From Dromiciops gliroides (Eukaryota; Chordata; Mammalia; Microbiotheria; Microbiotheriidae), in assembly GCF_019393635.1 (NCBI RefSeq), contig NC_057861.1:308795468-308859467 (forward strand): a stretch of 64,000 nucleotides of DNA, written 5' to 3'. Position 1 is the stretch's first letter; every line of letters begins with the position of its first letter. This document shows, one piece after another, positions 25,201-39,940 of this stretch. The position numbers and the translations under genes were made by a program. Below the pieces are notes generated by a model, which did no database searches, was not told the DNA's origin, and saw only the letters and a list, made by a program, of their open reading frames with translations.

Positions 25201-28200
25201 TTGAAGGTAGTAGGGAAGGAACCAGTGGATAGGGAGATGGTAAATATTAGAGAGAGGGAGGAAATGACTAAGAAGGTAGTTTAGAAAAGATGGGCAGGAT
25301 ATAGAGAGAGTGTGGTGTTATCAAGGAAATCCAATCATTATCAGAGATTACATCTTCTTCAGTGTCATTTCCATTAAAATTTGATGGTGCCAAGTACCAT
25401 GCTGAGAACTTTTTTTGGAGGTCTTCAGTAGCTATGATGCTCAGCGCAGTGCTTAGCATGTAGTTTGTTGTTCAGTAATTTTTCAGTAGCGCCCTACTCT
25501 CTGTGACTGCATTTGGGGTTTTCTTGGCAGAAATACTGTGATAGTTTGCTATTTTCTTCTCCAACTCATTTGACAGATGAAGAAATCAAAGCAAACAGGT
25601 TAAGTGACTTGACCAGCGTCACATAGCTAGTAAATGTCTGAGGCCAGTTTTGAACTCAGGAAGAGGAGTCTTTCTGACTCTAGGCCCAGAACTCTATCCA
25701 CTGTACCACCTAACTGCCCCTATTGGCACATAGTAGGCACTTAATAAATGCTAGTTGACTGAAAATTGAGGAAATATGGGCTTCAGCACCCACAGAGGCA
25801 GTTAGCTGCCAGATTGCATCTCCAGAAGGATTGCTCCCCTGGACAGGAGCCAGGCTGCAATGAGGGCTGGTGGTCTGGGAAGGAGTGCTACTATTTTAAG
25901 GACTCTTTAGTTTGAATCCTCTATAAATGGAAGTTGCTTAGCAGTTGATAATTGATATTAGTGGAGATGGCAAGCCCCATGCTCCACAGTGAATGATAGC
26001 TGTGCCTTCCCTGGGAGCAGGGCTTATGGCTAGTCGGGGTGGTGGAGGAGAATGCTGCTATTCCCAGGGCTTTGGGTCCAAGCTATTTCCTCTGGTATCT
26101 GAGGGGTAGTGGTGGTGGTAGTGATGATGGTTTAACCTAGCTGGCGTATGCTACCTTCTCTCTCTCCTTAAGGACACCTCGCTGCTTCACCTAGACCAGT
26201 TCGTCTGCCCCATTGGTGGCACTTGGTGTGGTGGGGGGCTCTTTTCTCTATTAGGCTTCCTTCCTGGGTGATGGCCACTGAGGCTTGCATGGAAGTGCAT
26301 TATGGTTAAGTTTAACTTTACCATCAGAACCAGTGTTTTGATAGTATTTAAACAGAGCTTTTACTGTTAACAATTTTTTTGAAATCAAGTGAGGCGTTCT
26401 TAGTCGTTATAACTAAATCTTAAGTAGCTTTGAGGAGGTTTTATGGGATGCATTATGGTATCCAAATGCTTCCTGTTTCTGGTAGGATGTTTGAACAACC
26501 AGCTGTTTCTACAGAATGTAGGTATCACTGATTGTTTTAACTGTGTGTTTTAAACTGTATATATGAACTAAGTTGGAATGGTGCTTTCCACCATTGGGGA
26601 GAAACCTTCTAATTGTTGAGATTCCATCCTTCCAGTTCTAAACATAGATTTAGTCAAATTCAATATGGTATTTCTCAGTTTCATAGGCATATACATTTCT
26701 AGCATCTTTTAGAAAAACATCAGCTCTAACCTAGAATGCTGTGGTCCTAACACTATTTTTAGGGCTAGTAGCACCGATTTCATCAGGAGAAATTGACTAA
26801 CTAGATTTGGCTATTTGTAAAGGACTTAATCATAACTCAGGAGAAATATTTGTTATTCTAGGGAATATATGCAGGGTCAGGGAGAGAATCTTTTTCTAAA
26901 GTCAAGGTCAGGTCCTGCTTTGGAAGAAATATATGAGGAGTTACCAGGTGACAGCAAAGCATGTTCCATATGGTATATCCCTGGGAAGATTAAGCTGTGA
27001 CATGTGACTTGAGGTCATTGGATTCTACCTCATGTCGTTTTTCCTTTTTCCATTCCTTTAATCATAGTATCTCCCTCTCTTTCCCCTTTTTGACCTTTAA
27101 CATTTTCATTATGCAATAATTTTTCTTTCTATATAACATATAACTTACTCAGATGGATCTTTGGTATCATCCATTTGGGCGTTCCCTCCAGAGATGCAAG
27201 TTTTGGCCCATTCATAGCTGTCCACCCTTGTCTGACTTTAGTCCACATTCTTGCAGAAATTCACTACAAAGTATTCACCCAATAGGCTACTGGACTTCCT
27301 CTGACTTAAAGAGCCCTAAACGATTATCCTGAGATGATTAAGAACATAAGAAATATCCTATTGGTCAGAGCCACAGTTGATTAGTTCAGTCAGTATTCTG
27401 TCATATATAGTGATATTTTCATAGGTGAGTGATTGTCATCATGGTGACCTGACAAGGTTGGTCATGCCCTAGTAATCACCAGCAGACTGTGTTGCGGGAA
27501 GGCTTCCTTTTTATTTTTCTATGGTAAATTCTGGTAAAGTACTTTCAAGTAATACCAAGGATGGCAATCTGAACCTTGTAATGTTTTTATATGCGGTTTT
27601 TCTCCCAATCACTCCCTACCTTCCAATTTTCCAGTCTTTTCTATGCCTTTGTTGGACAGAAGGGAAAACATCCCATATATTGCCCTTTGTCAATTCACTA
27701 CCTGTATTAACTTTTTACATTTTATAAATATCTTCCCAGAGCTTTTGATTCCATCCAGAAGTAGTTTGAGGCAGTTGCTAAGGGCATATTGGGTCAGACT
27801 AGTGCATAAACAGCTGCTATTGGGTTCTTGTTTTGCTTTGTTTTGGTTTTTTGGTCTGGAAAATGTATAGGTCATACAGGTCACAGCACTGTCCATGAGT
27901 CCCTTCATCTACTTTGCATTTATCTTTGCTACCTATTGATGGGCCTGTTTGTCTCTTCCAATGGAGTGTAAACTCTTTAGACAAGTTTTGCTTTTTCTTT
28001 GTATCTTTAGTGCTTAGCTGGGAATAGTGCCATGTAGTGGATAGAGAACTGACTTCACAGCCCCAACTCTGATATATATTGGCTGTGTGACTGGTCAATT
28101 CTTTAACCTGTTAGGTTCCATGTAACTCTCTAAGACTATAGGTTTCAGGGAAGGTTGCTGATCTACACTGATTTAGGGAGTTTCCTCATCCAGGAGTTCA

Positions 28201-29034
28201 CTACCAATAAATAATAATGTATTATTGTGTGTATGTGTGTATACATATATTCATACATATTTGTATATAGCGATATATGTATAGTATAAACAAATGTCAA
28301 TGAACAAAAATTTATTTTGTCTCTCAATTTCTTCTTCTGGGGGGGGGGAGGGAAGAAAAGAACAAAAACCTCTTTTTATCTAATATGCCCAGTCAACATA
28401 ATCAAGCAAAACAACAGATGTATGTATATACACATAAATCTTCTATATTTTGAGTGCATTGCCTCTATTAGAAGGTGAGCAGCATGGTTCAGCACTTGTC
28501 CTCAAGAATCATGGCTGGTCATTGCATTGATCAGGGTTTTTAAGTCTTTTGAAGTTTTTATAATAAAAATATATATGTCTTCATAATGTCATTTCCTAAG
28601 TTGTTCTGGTTCTGCTCTCTTTACCCTGTGTAAGTTCATACAAGTCTTCCTGGATTTCTCTGAAACCATCCCTTTCATTATATCTTATAACATAAGATTA
28701 TTTTATTACATTTATATCCCATAATTAGTTCAGTTATTCCCCAACTGCTGTAACCCCTCAGTTTTCACGCCAATAAGGAGCTTCTGTAAAGCTTTTGTAC
28801 ATGTGGATCCTTTCCCTCTTTCTTTGATTTCTTTGGGGAACAGGCCTAGAAGGAGTTTTATCACTGGGTTGAAGAGTGGTGTGCACAGTGTAGTAACTTT
28901 TTAGGAATGGATCCAAATTGTTTTCTAGAATGGCTGGACCAATTCACAGCTTCACCAGGAGTGAATTAATGTGTACTTTCATGTAGCCCCTCCAACAGTT
29001 GTCCTTTCTCTTTTTTGTCATCTCTACCAGTCTG

Positions 29035-29075
<41 letters not shown>

Positions 29076-32000
29076 TGTGAGATGGGTATGAGGATATAAC
29101 TTCTGATTTACTTTAATCTTCATTTAATTTTTAGTGTTTCCCATTTATCTTCATCTCTCTCACCCTCTTCAGAACTTTATTGAATTTTCTTATTTGACTA
29201 AATCAATCAATCAATTAACATTTTTCAAGCCCCTACTATGTTCCAGGCTTATCCTGTTTCACTGTAACTACATATTTTTTTTAGCTTTTTTTTTTTTACT
29301 CTTTATAACTTTCAGCTGCCTATTTTTCCCCATTTTAATTATTTTTCATTTTAATTTTTAAAGGTTTCTTTATGGGGCAGCTAGATGGTAAAATGGATAG
29401 AGTACCAGCCCTAGAGTTAGGAGGACTTGAGTTCAAATCTGTCCTCGTGTGATCCTGGGCAGGTCACTTAACCGTGATTGCTTCCAAAAACCAGTTTTCT
29501 TTATGCCTCTTTTTTAACATCACAATATTTTCCAGGTATTACCACTCCTCCCTCAACTCCTCCCTCCTCCCCCTACTTGTCCCTCCTCATGCAGTGAGGC
29601 TTCCTTTGTAACAAATAAAAGTGACAAAGTGATTGTTTTTGGCAGAATATGCAACATTTCTTATCCATAGTCCCCCACCTGAAGAGCAGCACAGTACAAT
29701 GGAAAGAACTCAGGGTTTGAATCTTATCTCTTCCATTCACTCCCATATAATCTTTCTCAAGTCACTTAATTTTTCTGAGCCTTAGTTTCTTCATTTGCAA
29801 CATGAGTGGATGATACTAAATGACCTCAAAAGCCCTTTGGTCTGAAATTTTATGATCCTATGCATTATCCAAGGAAAGTAGGGAGTTCTCTTTTCTCATC
29901 ACTTCTCCAGGACTCATCTTGTTCATTGCATTCCTACAGGGTTTGCTCCCTTTTAGTGGTTTTGCTTATATTATTGTAGTCATGAATATTGTTTTCCTAG
30001 TTCTGCTTACTTTGCTCTGCATCAGTTCATACAGATCTCATGTTTCTGTAGATCACAATAATGTTCCATTCTGTTAATATGAGAGGCAATTAGAACTAGC
30101 CTTGGTATCAATCAGATCTTTCCTCTAACACCTCATGACTATATTGCCCTTAATAAGCTCTTTCCATCTCAGTTCCCTCAGGAAAATCTCTAAGACTGTA
30201 AACATTGGCAAAACAAGTGCTGATCTTAATTGCTTGAGGGAGGTCCGCACCTGGAGCCCCCTTCCCGCCATGATGAAACAATAGGTTTGGCCCCAACCCC
30301 CCTGAAATCCATTAATATAGCACAGTTTGTTCAGCTGGTCATCCAGTGGATAGGCACCTATTCTGCCCATAATGAAGCAAATACCTCTCATCATACACCT
30401 GTGGAAAGTCACTTAGTAAGGGGATAACCTGTTAATAATTTAGGAACAACTAGTACAAACAAAATATAAAAATCATTTTTGGCAAAAATCATTTTTCTTT
30501 TTCCCCTTTCCTCCCCAGTTGTAAGGACCTTCAGACAGAGATTTCTACTCTTCAGAGGCAAATTTCCTATTTGCAGTTTATGATTCATTCCCAACATCAG
30601 AACCTACGCAGTGTGATCCAGGAGGTCAGTTTAATCAAGTGTCTTTCTCCTGGAGATGGAATGTTTACCGGATGAAGAACAAATACAAGTGGCATGCCTG
30701 GGCTATGAAAGTAATGAAAGTTTTCCCCTCCCTGACATTTCCCCTGCATTGCTAAATGTAACTTGGCTCTGGGGTTGATTGCCCTTCTGCTTGTGCTTAG
30801 CATGGAGCACTTTGGAAATAGGGTTCTTTAGTCTCTTGGCTGATATGAAAAAAAAATCAAGTCTAGAAATCCTTGGTTATTCCTCAGCGTGTCTCATAGA
30901 TTCAAGATTCCCAACTAGAGCTGGGACTGGTTTTCATTTCCTTCAAGATTTTTGATAACTTAGAAGGTAGGTGCAGTGGAAGGGACCAGCTCCTTACCAG
31001 GCACCTCTGGCAGAAGCCAAGGAGAAGGAGCCGTGGTGTCAGCTGATAGTGGTGACTGGGCCAAACAGCCAAGAATGTGGCCCATGCAGGTCTTCAAGAC
31101 TGACTGATTCATTGATTGTGATCAACCTGCATTAGATTTAAAACTTTTAACAAATCCTTAATATTTACCTCTCAAAGAGGTGGATGAGAGGTCTTAATTG
31201 TTTGCCTTCCTGTGTGGAAAATAACCGTGGTATTCTATACTTGATGAAGAATAGTGATGGAAGGGTTGTAAAGCAGAATCCTGAAATGTTAGACCTGGAA
31301 GAGAATTTAGAGGTCCTCCAGGTCCAAAAATATCTCATTTTGCAGGTGAGGAAACTGAGGCTTAGAGAGGTGAAGTGATTCATCCAAGGGTGAACCCATG
31401 CCTCACCACTCTCAGTCTAAAGGTCTTTCCTCTGTACCAGGCTAAATTCAGCAAACAATTATTAAGCACCTACTATGTGCCAGGCATTGGCTTGGCAATA
31501 ATACAATGACAAATAAACCCTCAAGGAGCCTGCATTCCAGTATCTTCTCAGACAATGAATGCCCTTATCATAAAGTTGTGGGTGACTAAGAAGCTCTTAA
31601 AAGACACAGTGTACCAGGCATTGGTCTTACAGGGCCTTACCAAGTAATATTGTTTGTGGAACAAAAAACTTCACTTGCAGAGAAACACTAAGATCCCAAA
31701 TGATTTATCCAAAGAGTTGGATTTAGTTGAGAAAATGATGGGCAGAATCAGCCTCACCAACCCCGCAACTTCAGAAGCCCTCAAGACAAGTCTTTGTCCA
31801 AGTCTCCAGAAGCTATTTCTGTTGTCCATTTAAAAAATATCACCTGCGATGTTCTTTAATGTGTAGGATCTCCCCTAGTTCAGAAAATCATTTAGTTGTA
31901 AAGTGCACATGACCTCTGAATTATATAAGTATTCCCTGTGGTTTGATAAGACTTGCAAAAAGTTCTCATTTGTGTTTCCTAATTCTTAGATGGAAGGATT

Positions 32001-35000
32001 AAAAAATGATGTACAAGAACAAGATAAAAGGATTGAGACTCTGAAAGAAAAGGTGAATGTCCTCGAAGCTCAGGTAAGGAGGAAATATTTGCTACATTTA
32101 GGCGCACGTGTGTGCATACCCAAGGCTTTTTTACTGCATTAGAAATTGTACACGTTTTTATTTAGCATCAAGGTTTTACAGATCATGAAAATTATTCTTT
32201 CCATTTCGGTAGTGACTTTGATCCAAACTTCCTGAGATATTTTATAGTCATGCATTTATATGAACAGGAATTCTGTTAGAATTCAGAGGTCAGACAGCCT
32301 GGCTATTGGACAGGGGCAGAAGGAGTCAGTTAAGACCACATACAGTATCTCAGCTCCATTCTGTCTGGTATTCTTTCCTTATCAATTATTTCTCTGATTG
32401 CAAATAGTGTCTTCCTTCATATGTCCTTTATAGTTAATGTGGGTATTTATAATAGTTTTTTGCATTTGATTTCTATTTTCATATCGGTTTTGTATTTGAT
32501 CCTAGGGGCAATAGGCAGCCAGTGGAGTTTATTGAGTAGTGGGATGATGTGGTCCTACCTGTGTTTTAGAAAATTACTTTGACAGCTGAGTGGAGGATAG
32601 ACTGGAGTGAGGAGAGACTTGTGACAAGGAGACCAGCCTCCTTGCAATGCTACAGGTATTAAGTGTCAGAGAAAGAAAGGGGCCAACAGAAGAGACATTA
32701 CAAGGGCAAAATTGACAAGCCTTAGCAACAGATTGAATAAGGAGGTGGGGGTGGTGAGAGAGGGTGAGGAGTTGAGAAAGATGACTGACTTTTGAGCCTG
32801 GGTGACTGGGAGGATGGCAATGCCCTTAAAGGTAATAAAGAAGTTGGAAAGTTGAAATGTTTTTTGGGGAAATGATTTTTGCATTCAGTTTTGGACATGT
32901 TGAATTTAAGATGTCTATGGGAGATCCAGTTTGTTATATCCAGTGGAGTTAGAGATGCGAGGCTAAAGGACAGTAGAGAGCTTAAGACCAGATAAGTAAA
33001 TTTGAATCATCAGCGTAGAGATAATAATTGAATCCATGGGAGCTAGTGAGATTGTTAAGTGAAATAGTATAGAGGGAATAGAGGAAGGGGCCCTGAGTCA
33101 GAACCCTCTGGGACACCCAAGGTCACTGGACAAGACTTGGATGGCTTTCCAGCAGTTTCCAGGTTGAGATGGTGCATTCAGATAAGAAAGATGACTACAG
33201 GGAGGTTGCTGAGAAGGATGATGATTGAGAAAAATTCATTAGATTTGGCAGTTAAGAAATTGGTAATACTTTGGAGAGAGCAGTTTCAGTTGAATGATGA
33301 GGTGGGGTTGGAAGCCAGACTGTAGAGAATTAAGAAGAAAGTGAGAGGAAAGAAGTAGATGCAATGGGTGTAAATGGGCTTCTCAAGTTTAGCCACATAA
33401 GGGAGGGGAGATAGGAAATAATAGTTAGTGAGGATAGATGAATCACAGGAAGGCTTTTTGAGGATGAGGGAGAAACAGGTGTGTTTGTAAGCAGCAGGGC
33501 AGCAGCCAAGTAGACAGGGAGGGACTGAAGATTAGTGAGAGGGTGAAGATGAGCAGTCTGCTGGAGAAGATGGGATGGGATGGAATGGGATCACTTGGGT
33601 GTGTATCACGGTTAGGAGAAGGGCTATCTCATATGAGATGGGTGAAGGAGCAGATGGTGGCAGAAGGCATCTAGGTGATAGGAGATGAGGAGGGAGGAGG
33701 GAACTCTTGAGAAGCAGGCTCCATTTTTTATAGTAAAATATGAGACAAGGTTCTCATCTGAGAGGGGTTGGGGGAGAGAGAGCAAAGGGAATTTTGAGGA
33801 AGGAATGACAGGGTTTGGAAGAGCTGTTGTAGGCCACATCTATTTCACCCAGCTGTTGTTGCTTTCTCTTTTCTGATTACTTTAACTTACTGTATATATT
33901 TCTTATATGTAGCTCATGATTTACATGTTGTCTCACTCATTCAAATGTATCCTGCTTGAGAACAGGAACTGGGATTTGGGTTTTTGTTTGTTCGTTTTTG
34001 GCTTTTCTTTGTAACCCCTGTGGTTAGCACAGTGTCTAATACGTAAGTTCTTAATAAATGCTTGTTGGCTGACTAACTGTGACTGACTAGCTGATAGATT
34101 TGGGGCCATGAACTCAGTAGTTATTTATAAGTGTTTTGTTAAATGAATCTATAGAATAGGTACAATAGGATAGCAACTCTGATCCTTTGGGAGTAGATTT
34201 TTTCCCTGTTCTGACTATTCAAATAGAGTATCCATTAATTAATGTACTTTATGTTGGTGAATAGGAAGGACTGGTTTTTTTGAAGACTGAAAAAAAAAAT
34301 CTAAAAACTTATCCCCAGGGAAAATTTCCATTTAATTTATAGTACTGACTCAAAGTCCTTTTGCAGGGAAATGACAATGTATAAGAAGGGGCACCCCATC
34401 CTCCATTTGTTCCACACCCATGTTTTCTGGGACATTTTCTTCACACGTTGAAGAGTGAATATTGTAGAAAAACAGATGGATGTTCAGATCCTCCACATTG
34501 GTTGATTAAAGTGGGGAAAATTCATTTTTGATAGTGAGAAGGGAATAATGACATGTTATCCAGTCTGGGCTTTGAGATGGGCAGACCACATCCTACAACT
34601 TCTCTGGCTGGTTACAGAAGTTTTCATGAGCTCAAGAACTGAAGGTACAGATGTGCCAGGTGTCACAGGAACTGGAGGGCCACTCTATGACTGGGAATCC
34701 CATTAAGCAGTACAGTGGTCTCAGGAGGGCCAGGATATGGGTTATCCTGGCTGAGGAAGCTCTTCTAATGGAGATAAAGATTTTAAGACCCATAGAAAAT
34801 ACATCCTCCTTCTTGACTAAAAAACATTTTGAAACTAGAAAAAAGAGACACCATATAGAGAGAGGCAAACACCTTCTTGTTCTGTGCATGAGTCCAGTGC
34901 CATTTAGGTTTTGTTAGTGTGATTTTCACAGTTACTGTATAATACCCTTCTGCTTCCAAGTATTTCAAAAATTCTGCAGGAAAATACCTTTCAATTTTGT

Positions 35001-37498
35001 GAGGCTCTTTCTTTCTCTTCCTTATAAATCATGCCCTTATTTTTTTCCCATGTTGGGAGTGAAATTGACTGATTCAGGACTGTGAAGTTTTGTCTTGTAT
35101 ATCCTCTTGCACATTCAGTTTTTTAAAATCTCTTTTAAATGTCACCAGAACATGACTCTGTAGAAATTCTTTTTTTGTGGGTCAGTGAGGGTTAAGTGAC
35201 TTGTCCAGGGTCACACAGCTAGTAATTGTCAAGTGTCTGAGGCTGGATTTGAACTCAGGTCCTCCTGAATCGAGGACTGGTGCTTTATGTACTGTGCCAC
35301 CTAGCTGCTCCCTCTGTTGAGATTCTTAATTCCTTGCCCCTTGATTTTTTAGATTTTTTTTTCATCTTCATTTGAAGCTTCTGGTAAATATACAAGAGTT
35401 TAGGCACCTGTCACTAATGACCTGTTCACCTTTAAGTATATTTTAAATATTCTCTATCTTCACTTGTTTCCATTTTGCAAATCATTCCGCATAACTGTAT
35501 CCCCTCTCAGATGTGAGCTGCCATGCTTCAGTAATAAGGGCAAATATCAATATGTTTTAGAGAAGAAAGTGCCTGGAGGCTGTGCTGAAACAGAACCCTG
35601 ATTGGCAAACGTTTTCACCATTGGCTCAGATCATCTCTATTTGACAAAAAGCAATTCATGCAGAAGAACTTATCTAAGTGTCTCATTTAGGAGAAACATC
35701 CTAAAAGTCTGTGTAAGGAAAACACTATCACATGGGCAGAGCTGGTAAAGCATATGGGGAGACTAAGGAACAGCAAATTAAAGCCTGTTATCTTGGCAAG
35801 GAGGATGCTTCTCTATCACACGACTTCAATTTAGATGAGTTATAGAGGGAAATGGGGGTGAGAATTCAGGAAGTGAATTTTAGTCACTTCTAGTCACATT
35901 CCATCCCAGAACATTCCTCTAGGATAGAAGTGGGAATCCTGGACTGAGAGATGGTCTCAAACCCAGGAAGACCTGGGCTCAGGTCTGGCCTCCGACATAT
36001 ACTGGCTGCGTGACCCTGGGCAAGTCACTTAACCTCTTAGTGATCTAGGCAGCTCTCCAAGTTGCAGAAGGGCCAACTGGCCTTAGTAGAGGGAGTTCAC
36101 TTACCTAGAAGTACCTATGCTAATGAAATGACAAGTTCAGTCCATATCCTGTAGCACTTTCCTCTGTTGATAACTATGAGCTTAGGTTAACATAATGTTC
36201 ATTAGAAACCTGAAGGACAATGACAGTGTTTATCTACATCCACACAATGCAATATATGTATGCATCCACACCTATACCTATACCTATACCTACAGCTACA
36301 ACTACACCTAAAGTTACAGCTACATCTACAACTACATCAACATCTACATCTACACATACACATAAATATACACAAATGTGTAGATATGTATTACATATAA
36401 GATGTACACACATGTATATGCACATATATGTATACACGTGCATTTTGCATGCATATAAATGAAACTACACATAGTGTACACATGTATATACAGAAGTGTG
36501 TTGTACACATATACACAGCTGCAGTGCAACACTTATATGTGTACATACATGCAGTGTAACACAATATACATATACACACACAAATGTGCACACATACATG
36601 CCTATACACATATATATATGCACATATGTATGTGTTTGTGTGTATTATAAACAGAATATATATAAAATAAATCCAAATTAGTTTTGGGAGGAAGGCACTA
36701 GTAGGTGGAAGGGTTCACAAAGAGCTGATTCATATACAAGGTAGAGCTGGAGCTAGATTCTTCTCTTATCCATAGATCTGACAGGTAAGCTACTCTGTGC
36801 TCCCCTAATTTGCATATGGCGTTACCATTTAAGTCTAAGTCATGTACCCATTTTGACCTTATCTTGGTATGCCCTATGAGATGATGGTTTATACCAAGGT
36901 TTTGCCAAACCATGTTCTAGTTTACTCAAGAGTTTTTATCAAATAGTGAGTTCTTGTCCCCCCAAAACTGGAATCTTTGCATTTATCATAAACACTAGAT
37001 TATCATAACAATTTACTACTATGTATTGTGTACCTAATGTCTTCCACTGTTTCACCACTCTGTTTCTAGACCACTACTAGATTGTTTTAATGTAATGTAC
37101 TTTTTAATACAGTTTGACATCTGTTTTGGCTAGGACACCTTCCTTCATATGTTTTTCATTGATTCTGTTAACATTCTTGTTCTTTTGTTCTTCCAGATGA
37201 ATTTTGTTATTATTTTTTAGCTCTCATTATAAAATAAGTTTTGGTAGTTTGATTGGTATAGCAGCGAATAAATAAACTAATTTGGATAGAATCATAATTT
37301 TTATTATATTTAACTGTGAGCAGTTAGTATTTTCTAGTTGTTTAGATCTGACTTTATTTGTGTGAAAAGTGCTTTGTAATTGTGTTCATATAGTCCCTGG
37401 GTTTGTCTTGGGAGGTACACTCCACAAGTGTTTTGTATTGTCTACCGTTATTTTAAATGAATTTTCTCTTTCTCTCTCTTGCTGCTGGACTTTCTTGG

Positions 37499-37550
<52 letters not shown>

Positions 37551-39883
37551 GCTGATGATTTATGTAGGTTTAATTTATATCCTGCAACTTGCTAAAGTTG
37601 TTCATTATTTCCAACTAATTTTTTAGTTGATCCTCTGGGATTCTTCAAGTGAAAGATATTTCTTAAGATTGATTATTTTCAACAATTGAATTTCAGACCC
37701 TGAATCAGAATATTGCTTGAGGCCATATTAGATTAAATTTTTTTCCAAGGTTGCTATTATTCTTTTCATGATATCATTTAAGACACAATTAATGTACTGT
37801 GATCAGTGATCTGAAGAATGAATGAATGGATCAGATGACTAGCTGCTAAGGTGGGACATAGACTTTGGGTATAAAAAAACCCAGTCCATATATGCAAAAC
37901 TACCATTCCATGCCAGGATTTCTACACAAACTTGATATAATTTTCTTTTCAATTTTAGAATAAAGACCTAAAAAGCAAGATTGAGATTTGGTCAGACAAT
38001 TCCAAGATGAAGGCATCTAAGGGAGTCTCTACAAGGTAAGGTGTTTCTTTGTCCCCTTGTCCCCCACCACATCTCGTGTAGATCGTAATTACGTATACAA
38101 CTTTGGACATATGACAGATTGTTAATACTTGTATTGATAGGATATAGACAACATAGAATATATTTTAAATAACTTAAGTATGAGCTAGAGACAGCATTAT
38201 GTGGGGATGGAGAGGTGCAACCTAGGAAAAACTGGATTTAGTTCTGACACATACTAGCTGTAGATTCCTAGGCAAATCAATCATTCTCATTCTTATTGCT
38301 CTAGGTTACTTTCTTATACAGGAGTTCTTAACATGGGGGTCCATGAACTTTTACAAAACATATATTTTGATAAGTATTTCAATATAGAATTTCCTTTGTG
38401 ATCCTATATATTTTATTTTATGCATTTTAAAACAATTCTAATCAGGATTCCATGGACTTCGCCAGACTACCAGAAGGGTCCAGGACACAGAAAGACTCAG
38501 AGTCTCCTTCCCCCAGATTCTAGCTTTTAGGGAAACTTCTGACATGTCTTGGTAGAGAAAGTTCCTCATTGGGAGCTGCCAATACTGGTGAAATCACAAG
38601 GCCAGTCTCTTCCCTTTCTAAGTATGAACAGGATGAAGAACTGTCCAGAATTAGTCTAGCTAGGTTCAGAGCGGCTCTTCAGTAGACTGCCCATATCACA
38701 GAACACTGGGTTTAATTTTTAGCCATTTTCAAATATTTAAGACATAAAAAGCTTTCTAATCTTTATTGTTGATGAAGGCACCTACACTATCTCAAGTGAA
38801 ATGATATTTATAAAAAGTGCTTAGCATGTGCCTGGCACAAAGTAGGTGCTATACAAAGATCTATTCCTTTCCTGTTTCCCTTCCTCTGCCAACATTGATA
38901 AAATCATGGGACCTTGACATATAAAAAAAGAGTCATGAGTTTATTTCTACTTTAGAATTATGGAAAGAAGTAAGTAGAAATGGGATGTGTTATGAACAGA
39001 AATAGTGAAATGGACCCAGATTTGTTTTCTTTGTAAGGAGCCTACCCAGCTTATAGCATGGTGCATGCTGACCTTCTAGCCAGCTTTTACTAGCTGTGAT
39101 CAGAGAATTCTGTTCCACTTTTGATAGCTGCACCAAATGAATACTTTTTAATCATTTACAGTTGTCATCACTCTCAAATTTAGCTGAACTGAATTTTACT
39201 TACTTGGTTAGAACCTAGTCAAGGATGTTATTTAAATTTGGTCTCCCAAAACTTTACAGTAAATACTTGATAAGCATTCTGTAAATGTTTTTTTTTTTAA
39301 TGAACAAAAGTAGAATATTTTCCCTAGGAGATGCAGAGCCTTGAGAAATGTGTACCTTTTGTTGACATAGTGCTTACAGATGTGCTATCCTGCCAACCAA
39401 ACTGTCTCTACCTTCCTATTTCCCCCTTTTCATCACCAGTATTATAATTTTACAGCTACCTAGGCTTAAAACTTTAGTCATTTTTGAGTTTTTCCTCTTC
39501 CCCAGATTTATCATGTCACCAATTCCTATCTATTGTTTCATAATTTCTTTTGAATATATACCTTCATTTATATTCTAGGGTGACTTCCCCAATCCAGGCC
39601 CTTCTTACATCATGCTTAGATCAATGCAAGGATCCTAAATGCTTTACTTGCTTCCAGTCTCCCCACCCCCACTTTGCACCAAGTACATTTTAGCACATCC
39701 TTATACAATTCTGGCATATTGATCTATGCAAAGTATTGCTCCCTTGCTTAAAATTGTGACTCTTCATCTGTGAGGATGAAATCCAACTTCATTAGCCTGA
39801 CATTCGAGGCCATCCACAAGCAGGTTCCATTTAACTTTTCCAGGGTTATGTTTCACCTTTCTCCATATTGGCACACAGAAACA

Positions 39884-39940
<57 letters not shown>

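Noticed and set aside
30125-30412. 95-codon minus-strand open frame in intron 6
   Set aside because: No domain, no start context and no conservation that I can recognise; length is within chance for this composition.
36220-36462. Low-complexity protein-like frame rich in Thr, Pro and Ile
   Set aside because: It is produced by the six-base repeat, and open frames occur on both strands.
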